A stretch of DNA of 36,923 bases. It comes from Planctomycetia bacterium (lineage in GTDB: Bacteria > Planctomycetota > UBA1135 > GCA-002686595). The stretch lies in contig SXXH01000215.1 in assembly GCA_005789645.1 (NCBI GenBank), positions 1 to 36,923 on the forward strand. Reading direction: 5' to 3'. Under the pieces are notes generated by a model. It did no database searches and was not told where the DNA came from. It worked only from the letters and a program-made list of their open reading frames with translations. A program made the position numbers and the translations under genes. Numbering within the stretch: the first letter of the stretch is position 1; each line of letters opens with the position of its first letter. Shown in pieces: positions 14,471-22,540 of the stretch.

Positions 14471-16969
14471 ATGATTCGCACGCTCATCGCCTTGTTCATC
14501 CTGTGCAGCGCCAACGCGTGGGCGCAGGAAGCCGGTGCCACGGCCGCCGAAAGGGCCGCGTCCCGCTACCCCGATCTCAAGAAGCTCGCCTCCGGCGCGC
14601 TAGACGCCGAACGCGACGCCTGGCTCGCGGAGCAGGGCTTGAAGCTCGGGCCGGACAATCGCGATGGGCTGTGGATCTTGTGGGCGCAGGCTTCGATCGG
14701 CGCGCCGACCACGAGCGACGGTTGGGCCAAGGCGCGCCTCGCGGCCTTCGCGGAGGCGCGCATCAAGGCCGAGACGAACTACATCCGCGAGACGGCGGTG
14801 CGCATCGAGGTCGAGACGCTGCGCGACTACTTCGCCGACGATTCGCTGCGCGACCCGCGCAACCTCGAGTTGAAGGGCCACGACGAGCGCATCCGCGCGA
14901 AGGTCGCGCAGGTCGGCGAAGCGTTGCTGGACAAGGCCCTGCAGGACTTGGATGCCAAGCCGACTCCGGGCGCGAGCCTCGAGGACAAGCGCACGCTGCT
15001 CAAGAAGACGCTGCGTCGCGTCTCGTTCAAGCAGGCGGCCGGCCAGGTTGGTGGCATGCGCATCATGACCACCATGGAAGGCACCAGCGAGAACGGCGGC
15101 ACGAGCGTGGGCGTGATCCTCGCTTGGTCGCGCGACAATCAACGCCTCGCCGCCGCCATCGCCAGCGGACGCGGCATGTCCGATCCCAAGGGCGCGGCCG
15201 CGCAGAAGACGCTCGCCGAGCGCATCCCCAACGACTCCGAGGCGCTGTACGACCGCCTGGGCGTGCGCGTGCTCGTCGACGAGAAGGGTGATCGCGTGCT
15301 CGTCGGCTACGGCCAGGCGGCCCCGCTGGCGACGAGCAACATGAGCGAGGAACGCATGGAGCGCGTGCTCGAGGCGGCGCGCGAGCTGGCCTACGACGAC
15401 GCCCTCGCCAACATGGCCGACTTCCTCAACGCCACGCTGGTCTACCAGAGCCAGAGCGAGCGCTCGTCCGAGATCGAGGACTACACGGCCAAGTTCGTCC
15501 AGGACGGCGTCTCCTACGAAGAAGAAGGCGTGGTGCGCAACTTCGTGGACACCCTGCACGAGCAGGCCAAGCGCCGCGCCTTGGCCACGGCCAGGGGCTC
15601 GAACCGCTTCCTCGAATGGCAGGGCAACCACCCCGACCACGGACATCCGCTCGTCGGTTGCGTGGTCGTGTGGAGCCCCACGACCGCCAAGGCGGTTTCG
15701 GATGCGCAACGCGGTGGGGCGGCGGGCGGCACCCAAGGCTACGACGCCAAGGGCGCCACGCCCGGCGTACGCCGCAGTCGCGAAGATGACGGCGTTCCCC
15801 AAGGCGAGGGCGCGGTCGGAGGCGGCGGTTCCATCGGTTGCGAAGGCGTCGAGGCTGTGGGGGTCGGCTCCGATCGCGCCAGCGCGGTGCTGGAAGCGTT
15901 GCAGGAAGCCGTGCGCCAGGTGAACGGCGCGAAGGTCAGTTCCGACCGCGTGGTCTCGCTGAAGTTCGAGGATGCGGTGACGGACATGGCTTCGAGCTTC
16001 CGCTCGCAGTCGCTGTCGGCGCAGGACATCTCGGTGCGCACGTCGGGACTGGTCAGTTCGTACGAGGTGCTCGGCGAAACCCCCGAGCCGACCGGTGGCA
16101 AGGTGCGCGTGGTCGTGTGCGCCAAGGTCCCGCGCTTCGATCCCGGCAATCCGCGTCCTGGCGCGCGTCCCACGCTCGTCGTCCTGCCGCCCACAGCCGC
16201 GCGCAGCGTGTTCAAGGTCATGGGTGGCAACTACAACGCCATCGACGCGACGGCGGCCCTCGAGGCGGAGATGGGCCGCGACTTGCACAAGACGCGCTCC
16301 TTCACGCTGCTCGAGCGCGAACGCCTGCAGGCGATCGTAGGCGAGCAAGCGTTGATCGCCTCGTCGTTGGCCGACCTGCAGGAACAGGTCAAGCTCGGCC
16401 GGATGCTGGGCGCCGATTACCTGCTCGTGTCGAGCATCCAAGACCTGCATGCCGACCGCGAGGAGAAGACCATCCAGCTCACCGGCCGCAAGGTGGTCAA
16501 GCGCCACGGCACCGCCGTGATCGACTGGCGCCTGATCTCGGTCGCGACCGGGGAGGTGCGGGACACCGACCAGGTCTCGTTGTCGCTCGACGAGGAGTCC
16601 TTCGCGCAGTTGCAGGCGCGCAGCCCGGGCGCCCAAGTCGCGCCGACCATCTTGTCGGCCTGTTCGCAGCGCATGGCCGCCGACCTCGGCCGTCGTGCTT
16701 CGCCCATCGTCGTCGTGCACGTGGCCGGCGACGAGGTGTACTTGAACCGCGGCATGGGCGTCATCGCGCAAGGCGAGGAGTTCGATGTCTGGCGTCAAGG
16801 CCAGCAGCTCGTCGACCCGCAATCGGGGCGCAAGCTCGGCGGCGCCGACTCCAAGGTCGCGCTCGTGCGCGTGGTGCGCGTCGAAGGCGACTACTCGGTG
16901 GCGCGATTGGTCAGCGGCGCGGTGAAGGCCGAGGACGCCGGCGCCATCTGCCGGACGCCACGACCCTGA
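14471..16969 (+). CDS. Large secreted protein with CsgG-like and FlgT-like domains
   Basis: The 832-residue protein has a cleavable signal peptide (MIRTLIALFILCSANAWAQ) and a GAGGAAGCACC sequence ahead of the ATG. Residues 25-410 are a helical region that I associate with the DUF6844 type found beside LpoB genes. A glycine-rich linker spans about 413-465. Residues 465-555 (SDRASAVLEALQEAVRQVNG, LVSSYEVLGETPE, VRVVVCAKV) resemble the N domain of the flagellar H-ring protein FlgT. Residues 565-730 (RSFTLLERERLQAIVGEQ, LGRMLGADYLLVSSIQDL, WRLISVATGEV) are CsgG/TolB-N-like. The last 90 residues (GDEVYLNRGMG, GEEFDVWRQG, DPQSGRKLGG) resemble the FlgT C domain. An outer-membrane-associated assembly role is an inference from these similarities and from the operon. 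Confidence 0.7.
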   Translation: MIRTLIALFILCSANAWAQEAGATAAERAASRYPDLKKLASGALDAERDAWLAEQGLKLGPDNRDGLWILWAQASIGAPTTSDGWAKARLAAFAEARIKAETNYIRETAVRIEVETLRDYFADDSLRDPRNLELKGHDERIRAKVAQVGEALLDKALQDLDAKPTPGASLEDKRTLLKKTLRRVSFKQAAGQVGGMRIMTTMEGTSENGGTSVGVILAWSRDNQRLAAAIASGRGMSDPKGAAAQKTLAERIPNDSEALYDRLGVRVLVDEKGDRVLVGYGQAAPLATSNMSEERMERVLEAARELAYDDALANMADFLNATLVYQSQSERSSEIEDYTAKFVQDGVSYEEEGVVRNFVDTLHEQAKRRALATARGSNRFLEWQGNHPDHGHPLVGCVVVWSPTTAKAVSDAQRGGAAGGTQGYDAKGATPGVRRSREDDGVPQGEGAVGGGGSIGCEGVEAVGVGSDRASAVLEALQEAVRQVNGAKVSSDRVVSLKFEDAVTDMASSFRSQSLSAQDISVRTSGLVSSYEVLGETPEPTGGKVRVVVCAKVPRFDPGNPRPGARPTLVVLPPTAARSVFKVMGGNYNAIDATAALEAEMGRDLHKTRSFTLLERERLQAIVGEQALIASSLADLQEQVKLGRMLGADYLLVSSIQDLHADREEKTIQLTGRKVVKRHGTAVIDWRLISVATGEVRDTDQVSLSLDEESFAQLQARSPGAQVAPTILSACSQRMAADLGRRASPIVVVHVAGDEVYLNRGMGVIAQGEEFDVWRQGQQLVDPQSGRKLGGADSKVALVRVVRVEGDYSVARLVSGAVKAEDAGAICRTPRP

Positions 16970-16972
16970 GCT

Positions 16973-16997
16973 GGTCGGCGCTCGCTGCGCCAAGACC
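16973..16997 (+). terminator. Possible terminator hairpin after the lpoB operon
   Basis: GGTCGGCGC pairs with GCGCC-AA-GACC (9 bp, 2-nt bulge) around a 5-nt loop. It begins 4 bases after the stop of the CsgG/FlgT-like gene and faces the convergent phoX-like gene. No T-run follows. Confidence 0.35.
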
Positions 16998-17068
16998 GAC
17001 ATGGCTGCGCCTGATCCAAGAGGGTCGGCGCGGCCGTGCGCTTTCAGTGTCCTGCCTGGACGCGCTCC

Positions 17069-18967
17069 TCAACCGCCCAACACGCCGCCGTCGTGGCGAC
17101 GCAGCGCGACCACGGCGGAACGCGGCGGCAAGGCCGGGTCGTGGTCGGGGAAGCGGCTGGTGGGCGCGCCGTGGTGCACGCCGCGCGAGTTGCCTCGGGC
17201 GTCGGACTCGCCCGGATGCTGGACCGCCACGAAGAGCGTCGAGCCGTCCGGGGTGAAGCACGGGCCGCAGACTTCGGCGCCCACGGGCGCGGAGAAGAAG
17301 CGCTTGGTCAGCGCGCGGCCCTCGCCATCCACGTCGCAGGCCCACACGCCATCGGCGATGCCGACGCGCGCGCCGCCGTCGGAGGCGATCCACAAGCGTC
17401 CGCGCGGATCGAAGGTGCAGTTGTCGGGGCAGGTCAGCCAGCCACCCGCGTCGATGCCGGGGTGGTACTCGCCGGGCTGGTCGGCGTCGCGCGGATCGCC
17501 GCCGAGCAGGAAGACGTCCCACGCGTACCGTTCGGCCGCGTGCCGCGCGCGTCCTTGCGCATCGCGCGGCGGTTCGAGCTCCAATACGTGCCCGTGCTTG
17601 TTGCGCGCGCGCGGATTGGCGGCGTCTGCCGCCGCACGTCGCGTGTTGTTGGTCAGCATCGCGTACACCTTGCCCGTGCGTGGATTGGCTTCCACATCTT
17701 CGGGTCTGTCCATCGGCGTGGCGCCGACGAGCGTCGCCGCGGCGCGCGCTTCGATCAGCACATCGGCTTGCGACTCGAATCCGTTGCCGCCATCCAGCAG
17801 GCCGTGGCCATGCACCAGGGGCAGCCATTCGAGCGTCCCGTCTTCGTGGAAGCGGGCGACATGCAGGACCCCATCGTCGAGCAGGTCGCGATTCGCGGCG
17901 CGCAGGTTCGGGTTCCATGGACGCGCGCTGGTCCAGCGATAGATGTGCTCGTCTTCGTCGTCGTCGCCCATGTACACGACGACGCGTCCGTCGGGATCGA
18001 CCGCGCAAGTCGCGCCTTCGTGCTTGAACCGCCCGAGGGAAGTGCGCTTGACCGGTTCGAACGACGGATCGTGCGGGTCGTATTCGACCACCCAACCATG
18101 TCGATTGGCCTCGTTGAGCTCGCGCTCCAGCACGAATCGCTCGTGGTGCGCGGCCCAGGCGTACTCGAGCTCCGCGCCGACGCCCATGCGCTCGTGGTTG
18201 CGTTCCTCGCGCGTGCCGCGCGCCGATCCCGCGAAGACCTTGTTCACGTTCTCCTCGCACACGAGCACCGTGCCCCAAGGCGTGACGCCACCGGCGCAGT
18301 TGTTGAAGGTGCCCACCACGCGGGTGCCCGATGGATCCTCGCGCGTGCGCAAGCGCTGCGATCCCGCGGCCGGACCCGAGACGCGCAGCACGGTGTGCAA
18401 GGCGTCGAGCCTGCGATTCGACGCCGAGCCCGCCACGGGCTTCCACCGGCCATCGACCAGCACGATCTCGACCACGCTGTGGCCTTGGGCCGACATCTCG
18501 CAGTCCACCTGCGCGCGCGTGGCGCGGGACAGCACTTCGGCCTCGCCATCGAAGCCGGGCATCATCATGTGGAGGCGCGAACCTTCGTGGTTGGCGCACA
18601 ACAAGCCCCGCGTCGAGCTGTTCGAGCCCAGCGGCAACGGCACGAAGGCGAGGAAGTCGTTCTCCGTGCCGAATTGCAGGCGTTGGGACGCGGCCGTCTG
18701 CGCGCCGACATCGAAGGCGGGCGCACCCGGCAGCACCGCGTCGCCCCAGGCCAGCACGACCTGCGCCGAGTGCCCGGGGGCGACATGCATGCGGTCGTCC
18801 ACGCCGTGGCCGAGTCCTTCGAAGCGCAAGCTGGATGGGTCGGCTTGGCGCGGCGTGGCGCAACCAGCGGGCAGCGTGAAGGCGGCGGCCAACGCCGCGG
18901 ATCCGCGCAAGATGTCGCGTCGCGACAAGCGCGCGCGCGCCAGTTCGTCGAAGGGGCGGGGCTCCAT
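17069..18967 (-). CDS. phoX: PhoX-family (DUF839) phosphatase-like protein, Tat-exported
   Basis: PhoX proteins are calcium- and iron-dependent alkaline phosphatases of the periplasm that release phosphate from monoesters. The protein is 632 residues from ATG 18967; the 829-residue ORF in the track is extended upstream into the next gene. Its N terminus is a clear twin-arginine signal (LSRRDILRGSAALAAAFTLPAGC), which may also end in a lipidated cysteine. The DUF839 beta-propeller pattern follows: LLCANHEGSRLHMM, a NNCAGGVTPWGTVLVCEE loop, HERMGVGAELEYAW, EYDPHDPSFEPVKRTSLGRFKHEGA, YMGDDDEDEHIYRW, and near the end MDRPEDVEANPRTGKVYAMLTNN and PDNCTFDPRGRLWIASDGG. These hold the usual metal-binding acidic and cysteine positions. 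Activity itself cannot be confirmed from sequence. Confidence 0.88.
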   Translation of the reverse strand: MEPRPFDELARARLSRRDILRGSAALAAAFTLPAGCATPRQADPSSLRFEGLGHGVDDRMHVAPGHSAQVVLAWGDAVLPGAPAFDVGAQTAASQRLQFGTENDFLAFVPLPLGSNSSTRGLLCANHEGSRLHMMMPGFDGEAEVLSRATRAQVDCEMSAQGHSVVEIVLVDGRWKPVAGSASNRRLDALHTVLRVSGPAAGSQRLRTREDPSGTRVVGTFNNCAGGVTPWGTVLVCEENVNKVFAGSARGTREERNHERMGVGAELEYAWAAHHERFVLERELNEANRHGWVVEYDPHDPSFEPVKRTSLGRFKHEGATCAVDPDGRVVVYMGDDDEDEHIYRWTSARPWNPNLRAANRDLLDDGVLHVARFHEDGTLEWLPLVHGHGLLDGGNGFESQADVLIEARAAATLVGATPMDRPEDVEANPRTGKVYAMLTNNTRRAAADAANPRARNKHGHVLELEPPRDAQGRARHAAERYAWDVFLLGGDPRDADQPGEYHPGIDAGGWLTCPDNCTFDPRGRLWIASDGGARVGIADGVWACDVDGEGRALTKRFFSAPVGAEVCGPCFTPDGSTLFVAVQHPGESDARGNSRGVHHGAPTSRFPDHDPALPPRSAVVALRRHDGGVLGG

Positions 18968-19044
18968 GACGAGGCACGATAACGCGCGTCCGGCCTCGCC
19001 GCGCGTGAAGCGACGATCAACCCCGCTCGCGATTGGGCGAAGCG

Positions 19045-19584
19045 CTACTTGCCGTCGGCCGGCTTCTCGCCCACCGGCCGACCGTAGAAGTCGGACTTGC
19101 CGGACTTGTCCTGCAGCCGGTCGAACTGGAACACCGCGCCATCGTCGCGACGCAGCGTCAGCATCGCGCCGGCGACTTCCACGCCGAACTTGCGCGACTG
19201 GCCGACGGGCTCCGCGATGGCCTTCACCGCGCGGTCGGTGCGCATGCCGATGAGCGTGCCGAGCACGAGCTTGCGCTCCGAGTCGACCGAAGCCGCGTAG
19301 ATGCCGGATTGGAACTCCGGCTCGCCCAAGGTTCCGTTCACGAGCGTGTAGCCGATGTGGATCTCGATGGCCGCGTGCGACCCCGACACCACGAAGTACC
19401 CGGTCTCCTGGCGGCCCTGCGTGCGCAGGTTCTTGTCCTCGATCTTGCGCAGGCGCCAAGCACCTTGCACCGAGTCGAGCACCTGGCTCTGAGCCAAGGT
19501 CGGCGCCGACGGCTTGGGTCGCTCTTGCACGGGGGCGAGCGACAACGCGACAAGGCACACGCAGGCGGCGGCGGTGAAGTGCAT
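19045..19584 (-). CDS. Hypothetical secreted protein, lipocalin-like
   Basis: This 179-residue protein starts at ATG 19584 with a signal peptide (MHFTAAACVCLVALSLAPVQ). An ATG five codons upstream (19599) is also possible. After a proline-rich spacer comes one compact domain, opening LDSVQGAWRLRKIEDKN and containing YFVVSGSHAAIEIHIGY, GIYAASVDSERKLVLGT and AGAMLTLRRDDGAVFQFDRL. The W-x-L opening and the alternating strands recall lipocalin-like domains, but I do not recognise a named family. It lies 77 bp upstream of phoX on the same strand, so they may be cotranscribed. The gap to the divergent dsbD start at 19720 is about 135 bp. The 808-residue ORF in the track is a spurious extension antisense to dsbD. 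Confidence 0.65.
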   Translation of the reverse strand: MHFTAAACVCLVALSLAPVQERPKPSAPTLAQSQVLDSVQGAWRLRKIEDKNLRTQGRQETGYFVVSGSHAAIEIHIGYTLVNGTLGEPEFQSGIYAASVDSERKLVLGTLIGMRTDRAVKAIAEPVGQSRKFGVEVAGAMLTLRRDDGAVFQFDRLQDKSGKSDFYGRPVGEKPADGK

Positions 19585-19719
19585 GGCGCCATCATCCATC
19601 GAGCGCGCCCGGTCCGGCAAGGGGGCCGGGCCTCGGGCGTCGAGCGCGCGTCGAGCGCACCCGGGCGCTAACATGGTCCGAATCGGGGCGTACCGCTCCA
19701 TCGCCGCCCCGGGAGACAG

Positions 19720-21642
19720 ATGAAGACCATCCTCGCCAGCTTGCTCGCGTGCGTCCTCGCCTTGTGCGGGTTGGCGCGCGCGCAGCAAGACGAAACGCAC
19801 GCCTCGGCCACGGTCTACGCAGTCCAAGAGGGCTCGGACGTCAAGCTCGCGGTCCTCGTCGAGATCGACGAGGGTTGGCACCTCTACCACGGGCCGACCG
19901 AGGCCGACATCGGCGAGAAGGGCGCGGTGGGACAACCCACGACCGTCGAGATCTCCGGCGCGGGCTTCGCGTGGGGCGATTGGCGCTGGAGCGAGCCGGA
20001 GACCAAGACCCAGGACTTCGGCGACGGTCCGGTCAAGGTGTACGAGCACGTAGAGCAGCTGCGGCTGTGGTTGCGCGGGGTCGCGGAGCCGGGCGCGAAG
20101 CTCGAGGACCTTCGCGTGCAGGTCAAGGGACTGACCTGCGAGAACGGCGATGGTGGCGTGTGCACGCCCTACGACGAGACCAAATCGGTCGAGGGCGCGG
20201 GCGTCGAGTCGTTGTGGAAGCAGTTCCCGCCCGACCTGACCGCCACCAAGGCTCCGCCGAAGCCCGCAGAGGCCGCTGCCTCCACCGCCACATCCACGGC
20301 GGCCGCCGCGACCACCGACTACGGCTCGGGCGAGACCGAAGGCCAGGGCTTGTGGGCCTTCCTGCTGTCGGCGGTGCTGTGGGGCTTGTTCACGCTCTTG
20401 ATGCCCTGCACCTACCCGATGATCCCGATCACGATCAGCTTCTTCACCAAGCAAGCGGCGGGAGGCAAGGGCTCGACGCTGCCGCTGTCCTTGGTCTACG
20501 GCGCGGGGATCGTGCTCATCTTCGTGCTGATCGGCGTGGTCGTTGGACCTGTCATCATCGCCTTCGCCACACACCCGGCGACGAACCTCGTCATCGGCGG
20601 CATGTTCCTCGTCTTCGCGCTGACCTTGTTCGGCGTGATGAACCTGAATCCGCCGGCGTGGATGATGAACGCGGCCGGCGCCGCCTCCAGTCGCGGCGGC
20701 TACCTCGGCGTGTTCTTCATGGGCGCTACGCTCGTGATCACCTCGTTCACCTGCACGGCGCCGTTCGTGGGCACGCTGCTGTCGACGGGCGCCTCGCAAG
20801 GTGGAGTGGGCCGCATCGCCCTCGGCATGGGCGTCTTCGGCTTGACCATCGCGCTGCCGTTCATGGCCCTCTCGATGGTGCCCGAGAAGGTCAAGGCGTT
20901 GCCCAAGGGCGGCGAGTGGATGAAGACCCTCAAGGTCTTCCTCGGCTTCGTCGAGGTGGCCGCCGCGTTGAAGTTCCTCTCCAACGCCGATCTCGTCTGG
21001 GGCTGGGGTTGGTTGTCGCGCGAGTTGTTCCTGTTCCTGTGGACCGGGATCTTCCTTGTCGCCATGGCGTACCTGTTCGGCTGGGTGCGCATGAAGGACG
21101 AGTACGGCTCGGAGGACGAAGCCACCGTGTCGCCCAAGCGCATGGTCGGCGGCTTCGCCACGGGGTTGTTCGCCATGTACTGCCTGTACGGGGGCCTCGG
21201 CCACTCGGTCGATCCCGTGATGACGGCCATCATCCCCAACTACTCGAGCAAGATCGGCGGTGGCGAAGGCCCGGCCGAGCAGATCGGCCACGCCATCATC
21301 AAGGACGACTTCGAAGCCGCGGTCGCGCGCGCGAAGCAGGAAGGCAAGCTGGTGCTGGTGAACTTCACCGGCTTCACTTGAGTGAACTGCCGCGTGATGG
21401 AAGAGAAGATCTTCCCGCGCCCGGCGGTCGCCGGGATCCTCAAGGAAGGCTACATCGAAGCGCGTCTGCACGTCGATGGAGGCCCCGCGTTGCAGGAGAA
21501 CAAGCGCCTGCAGGCTGAATTGACCAGATCGGTGGCGTTGCCGTTCTTCCTCGCCTACGACCCGGCGGAGCGCAAGGTGTTGCGCAAGACCGCGGGCTTG
21601 CGACCGGAGGACAAGTTTCGCGCCTTCCTCGAGGGCAAATGA
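19720..21642 (+). CDS. dsbD: Thiol:disulfide interchange protein DsbD, probable selenoprotein (in-frame TGA = Sec554)
   Basis: DsbD moves electrons from cytoplasmic thioredoxin across the inner membrane to periplasmic thiols. The 640-residue product has a signal peptide (MKTILASLLACVLALCGLARA), an N-terminal immunoglobulin-like alpha domain with a cysteine pair (C140, C148), a Pro/Ala/Thr-rich linker, and a membrane domain of about eight helices with the paired cysteines in MPCTYPMIP (C230) and FTCTAPFVG (C345). The gamma thioredoxin-like domain follows. The frame has one internal TGA at 21379-21381, in FTGFT-[TGA]-VNCRVMEE, exactly where related proteins have the first Cys of CVNC. It then continues for 86 codons, including the ALPFFLAYD cis-proline segment, to a TGA at 21642. 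A bacterial-type SECIS hairpin follows the internal TGA. The ORF track splits the gene into 553 and 86 residues. A sequencing error or true nonsense mutation is the main alternative. Confidence 0.88.
21391..21419 (+). promoter_or_regulatory. Candidate bacterial SECIS element in dsbD
   Basis: Upper stem GGAAGA (21399-21404) pairs with TCTTCC (21410-21415) around the loop GAAGA. A lower stem CGCG (21391-21394) pairs with CGCG (21416-21419), with a 4-nt TGAT bulge on the left. The loop begins 23 nt after the TGA and its first base is G. This fits the published bacterial SECIS rules as I know them: 16-37 nt from UGA to a small apical loop, with G among the first two loop bases. A second hairpin with loop GGTC follows directly (21420-21435: CCCGGC-GGTC-GCCGGG) but is 44 nt from the TGA. 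Confidence 0.65.
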
Positions 21643-21976
21643 CCTGCGTGCCGCGTCTTGTCAAACTGAATTGACAAATTGGTCCGGTGGCCCGCTGGCG
21701 ACCCTCCCTGGCGGCCGATCCCACGCGGCGCGGCCTGCTTCGACGCCCGCAACCAGGCCCCGCAACCAGGCCCTGCAACCAGGCCCTGCACCCGGGTGCC
21801 GATCATCTTGGCGCCGATCAGGCCGCGCACCGCGCTCGATGGCGAGGCGCGGACTTGCGGCTTCGGGACGCACACCGTATTCCTGCTAGGGGAAGCGGAG
21901 CGTGTTTGCGCTTTCCACGTGCTCCTGTTCAAAGCAGGTGCCCCCCACGAGCCCGTCTGCATCGGAGGTGTCTTTC
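21643..21976 (+). other. Noncoding gap between dsbD and the cysteine-rich gene
   Basis: I see no credible gene in these 334 bp. They hold an AT-rich inverted repeat just after dsbD (TTGTCAA-actgaa-TTGACAA, 21658-21677), a three-copy tandem repeat (21749-21787) and, at the far end, the GGAGG ribosome-binding site of the next gene. Several ORFs in the track cross it but lack start signals and family resemblance. Confidence 0.6.
21749..21787 (+). repeat. Three 13-bp tandem repeats
   Basis: GCAACCAGGCCC-[CT] is repeated three times without a gap (21749-21761, 21762-21774, 21775-21787); only the last base varies. The period is not a multiple of 3, which fits a noncoding location. Confidence 0.9.
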
Positions 21977-22540
21977 GTGCATCTACCCCGCCCAGCGCCG
22001 TCCAGGATCGTGGTTCCAGGTCTCGCCCTGGCCATGCTCGTCGCTCCTTCGCGTTCCGACTGCGGCTTCGCGGCGTCCACTCCACAGGAGACCAACGCGC
22101 GCTGCGTCGCATCCGGCAACAGCGCGACGATCACCTGCACTCGGCCCAGCCAATGGTCGAACCCTGTCGATGGTTGCGGCTCGGGCACTCCGTGCGGCGC
22201 TGGCGGCCAATGGACCGGGCGCATCGTCGTCGAGGAGCTCGACTGGCCCGGGCGCAACGATCCCGTGGCGGGGACTCCGTCGTCGAACCAAGGCCAGGTC
22301 GCCATCCAAGTCTCGAACCACGGCGGCAAGTTGCGCGACAGCCAAGGCTCGCAGCTCAACAACGAGTTCCTCGAGGGCGCTTGCATCGAGCTGCGGACTT
22401 GCTGGGAACTCGCCTGCCCCGCGAGCTACAGCTGGAACCTCGGCTTGTACTCGACCACGTACAGCCGGCTCGTGTACTCGATGCATTGCGAGTGCTTCGA
22501 GCTTTGTCCTTGCACGTTCACGCCGCCCGTGGGCCCTTGA
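21977..22540 (+). CDS. Cysteine-rich secreted hypothetical protein
   Basis: I place the start at GTG 21977 because GGAGG at 21964-21968 sits 8 nt upstream and because the resulting N terminus is a normal signal peptide (MHLPRPAPSRIVVPGLALAMLVAPSRS). The ORF track's ATG at 21902 has no such support. The 187-residue product has 12 cysteines, nearly all in the mature part, in pairs such as DGCGSGTPC, ACIELRTCWELAC and HCECFELCPC. Such an even, high count in an exported protein suggests several disulfide bonds. I do not recognise the family. It is the first plus-strand gene after dsbD, and its stop codon overlaps the start of the next gene. Confidence 0.65.
   Translation: MHLPRPAPSRIVVPGLALAMLVAPSRSDCGFAASTPQETNARCVASGNSATITCTRPSQWSNPVDGCGSGTPCGAGGQWTGRIVVEELDWPGRNDPVAGTPSSNQGQVAIQVSNHGGKLRDSQGSQLNNEFLEGACIELRTCWELACPASYSWNLGLYSTTYSRLVYSMHCECFELCPCTFTPPVGP

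Noticed and set aside
17069-19558. 829-residue form of the PhoX-like protein
   Set aside because: The extra N terminus overlaps the small secreted protein in another frame and would bury the twin-arginine signal.
19045-21471. 808-residue form of the small secreted protein
   Set aside because: The extension is antisense to dsbD and hides the signal peptide at MHFTAAAC.
21379-21642. dsbD as a pseudogene or two separate genes
   Set aside because: Exactly one stop, at a catalytic Cys position, with an intact frame and a suitable hairpin after it, is far better explained by selenocysteine; the 86-residue remainder lacks half of a thioredoxin fold. A sequencing error cannot be excluded.
21658-21677. 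TTGTCAA-actgaa-TTGACAA as dsbD terminator
   Set aside because: The stem is short and AT-rich with no T-run; it is recorded only as an inverted repeat within the gap.
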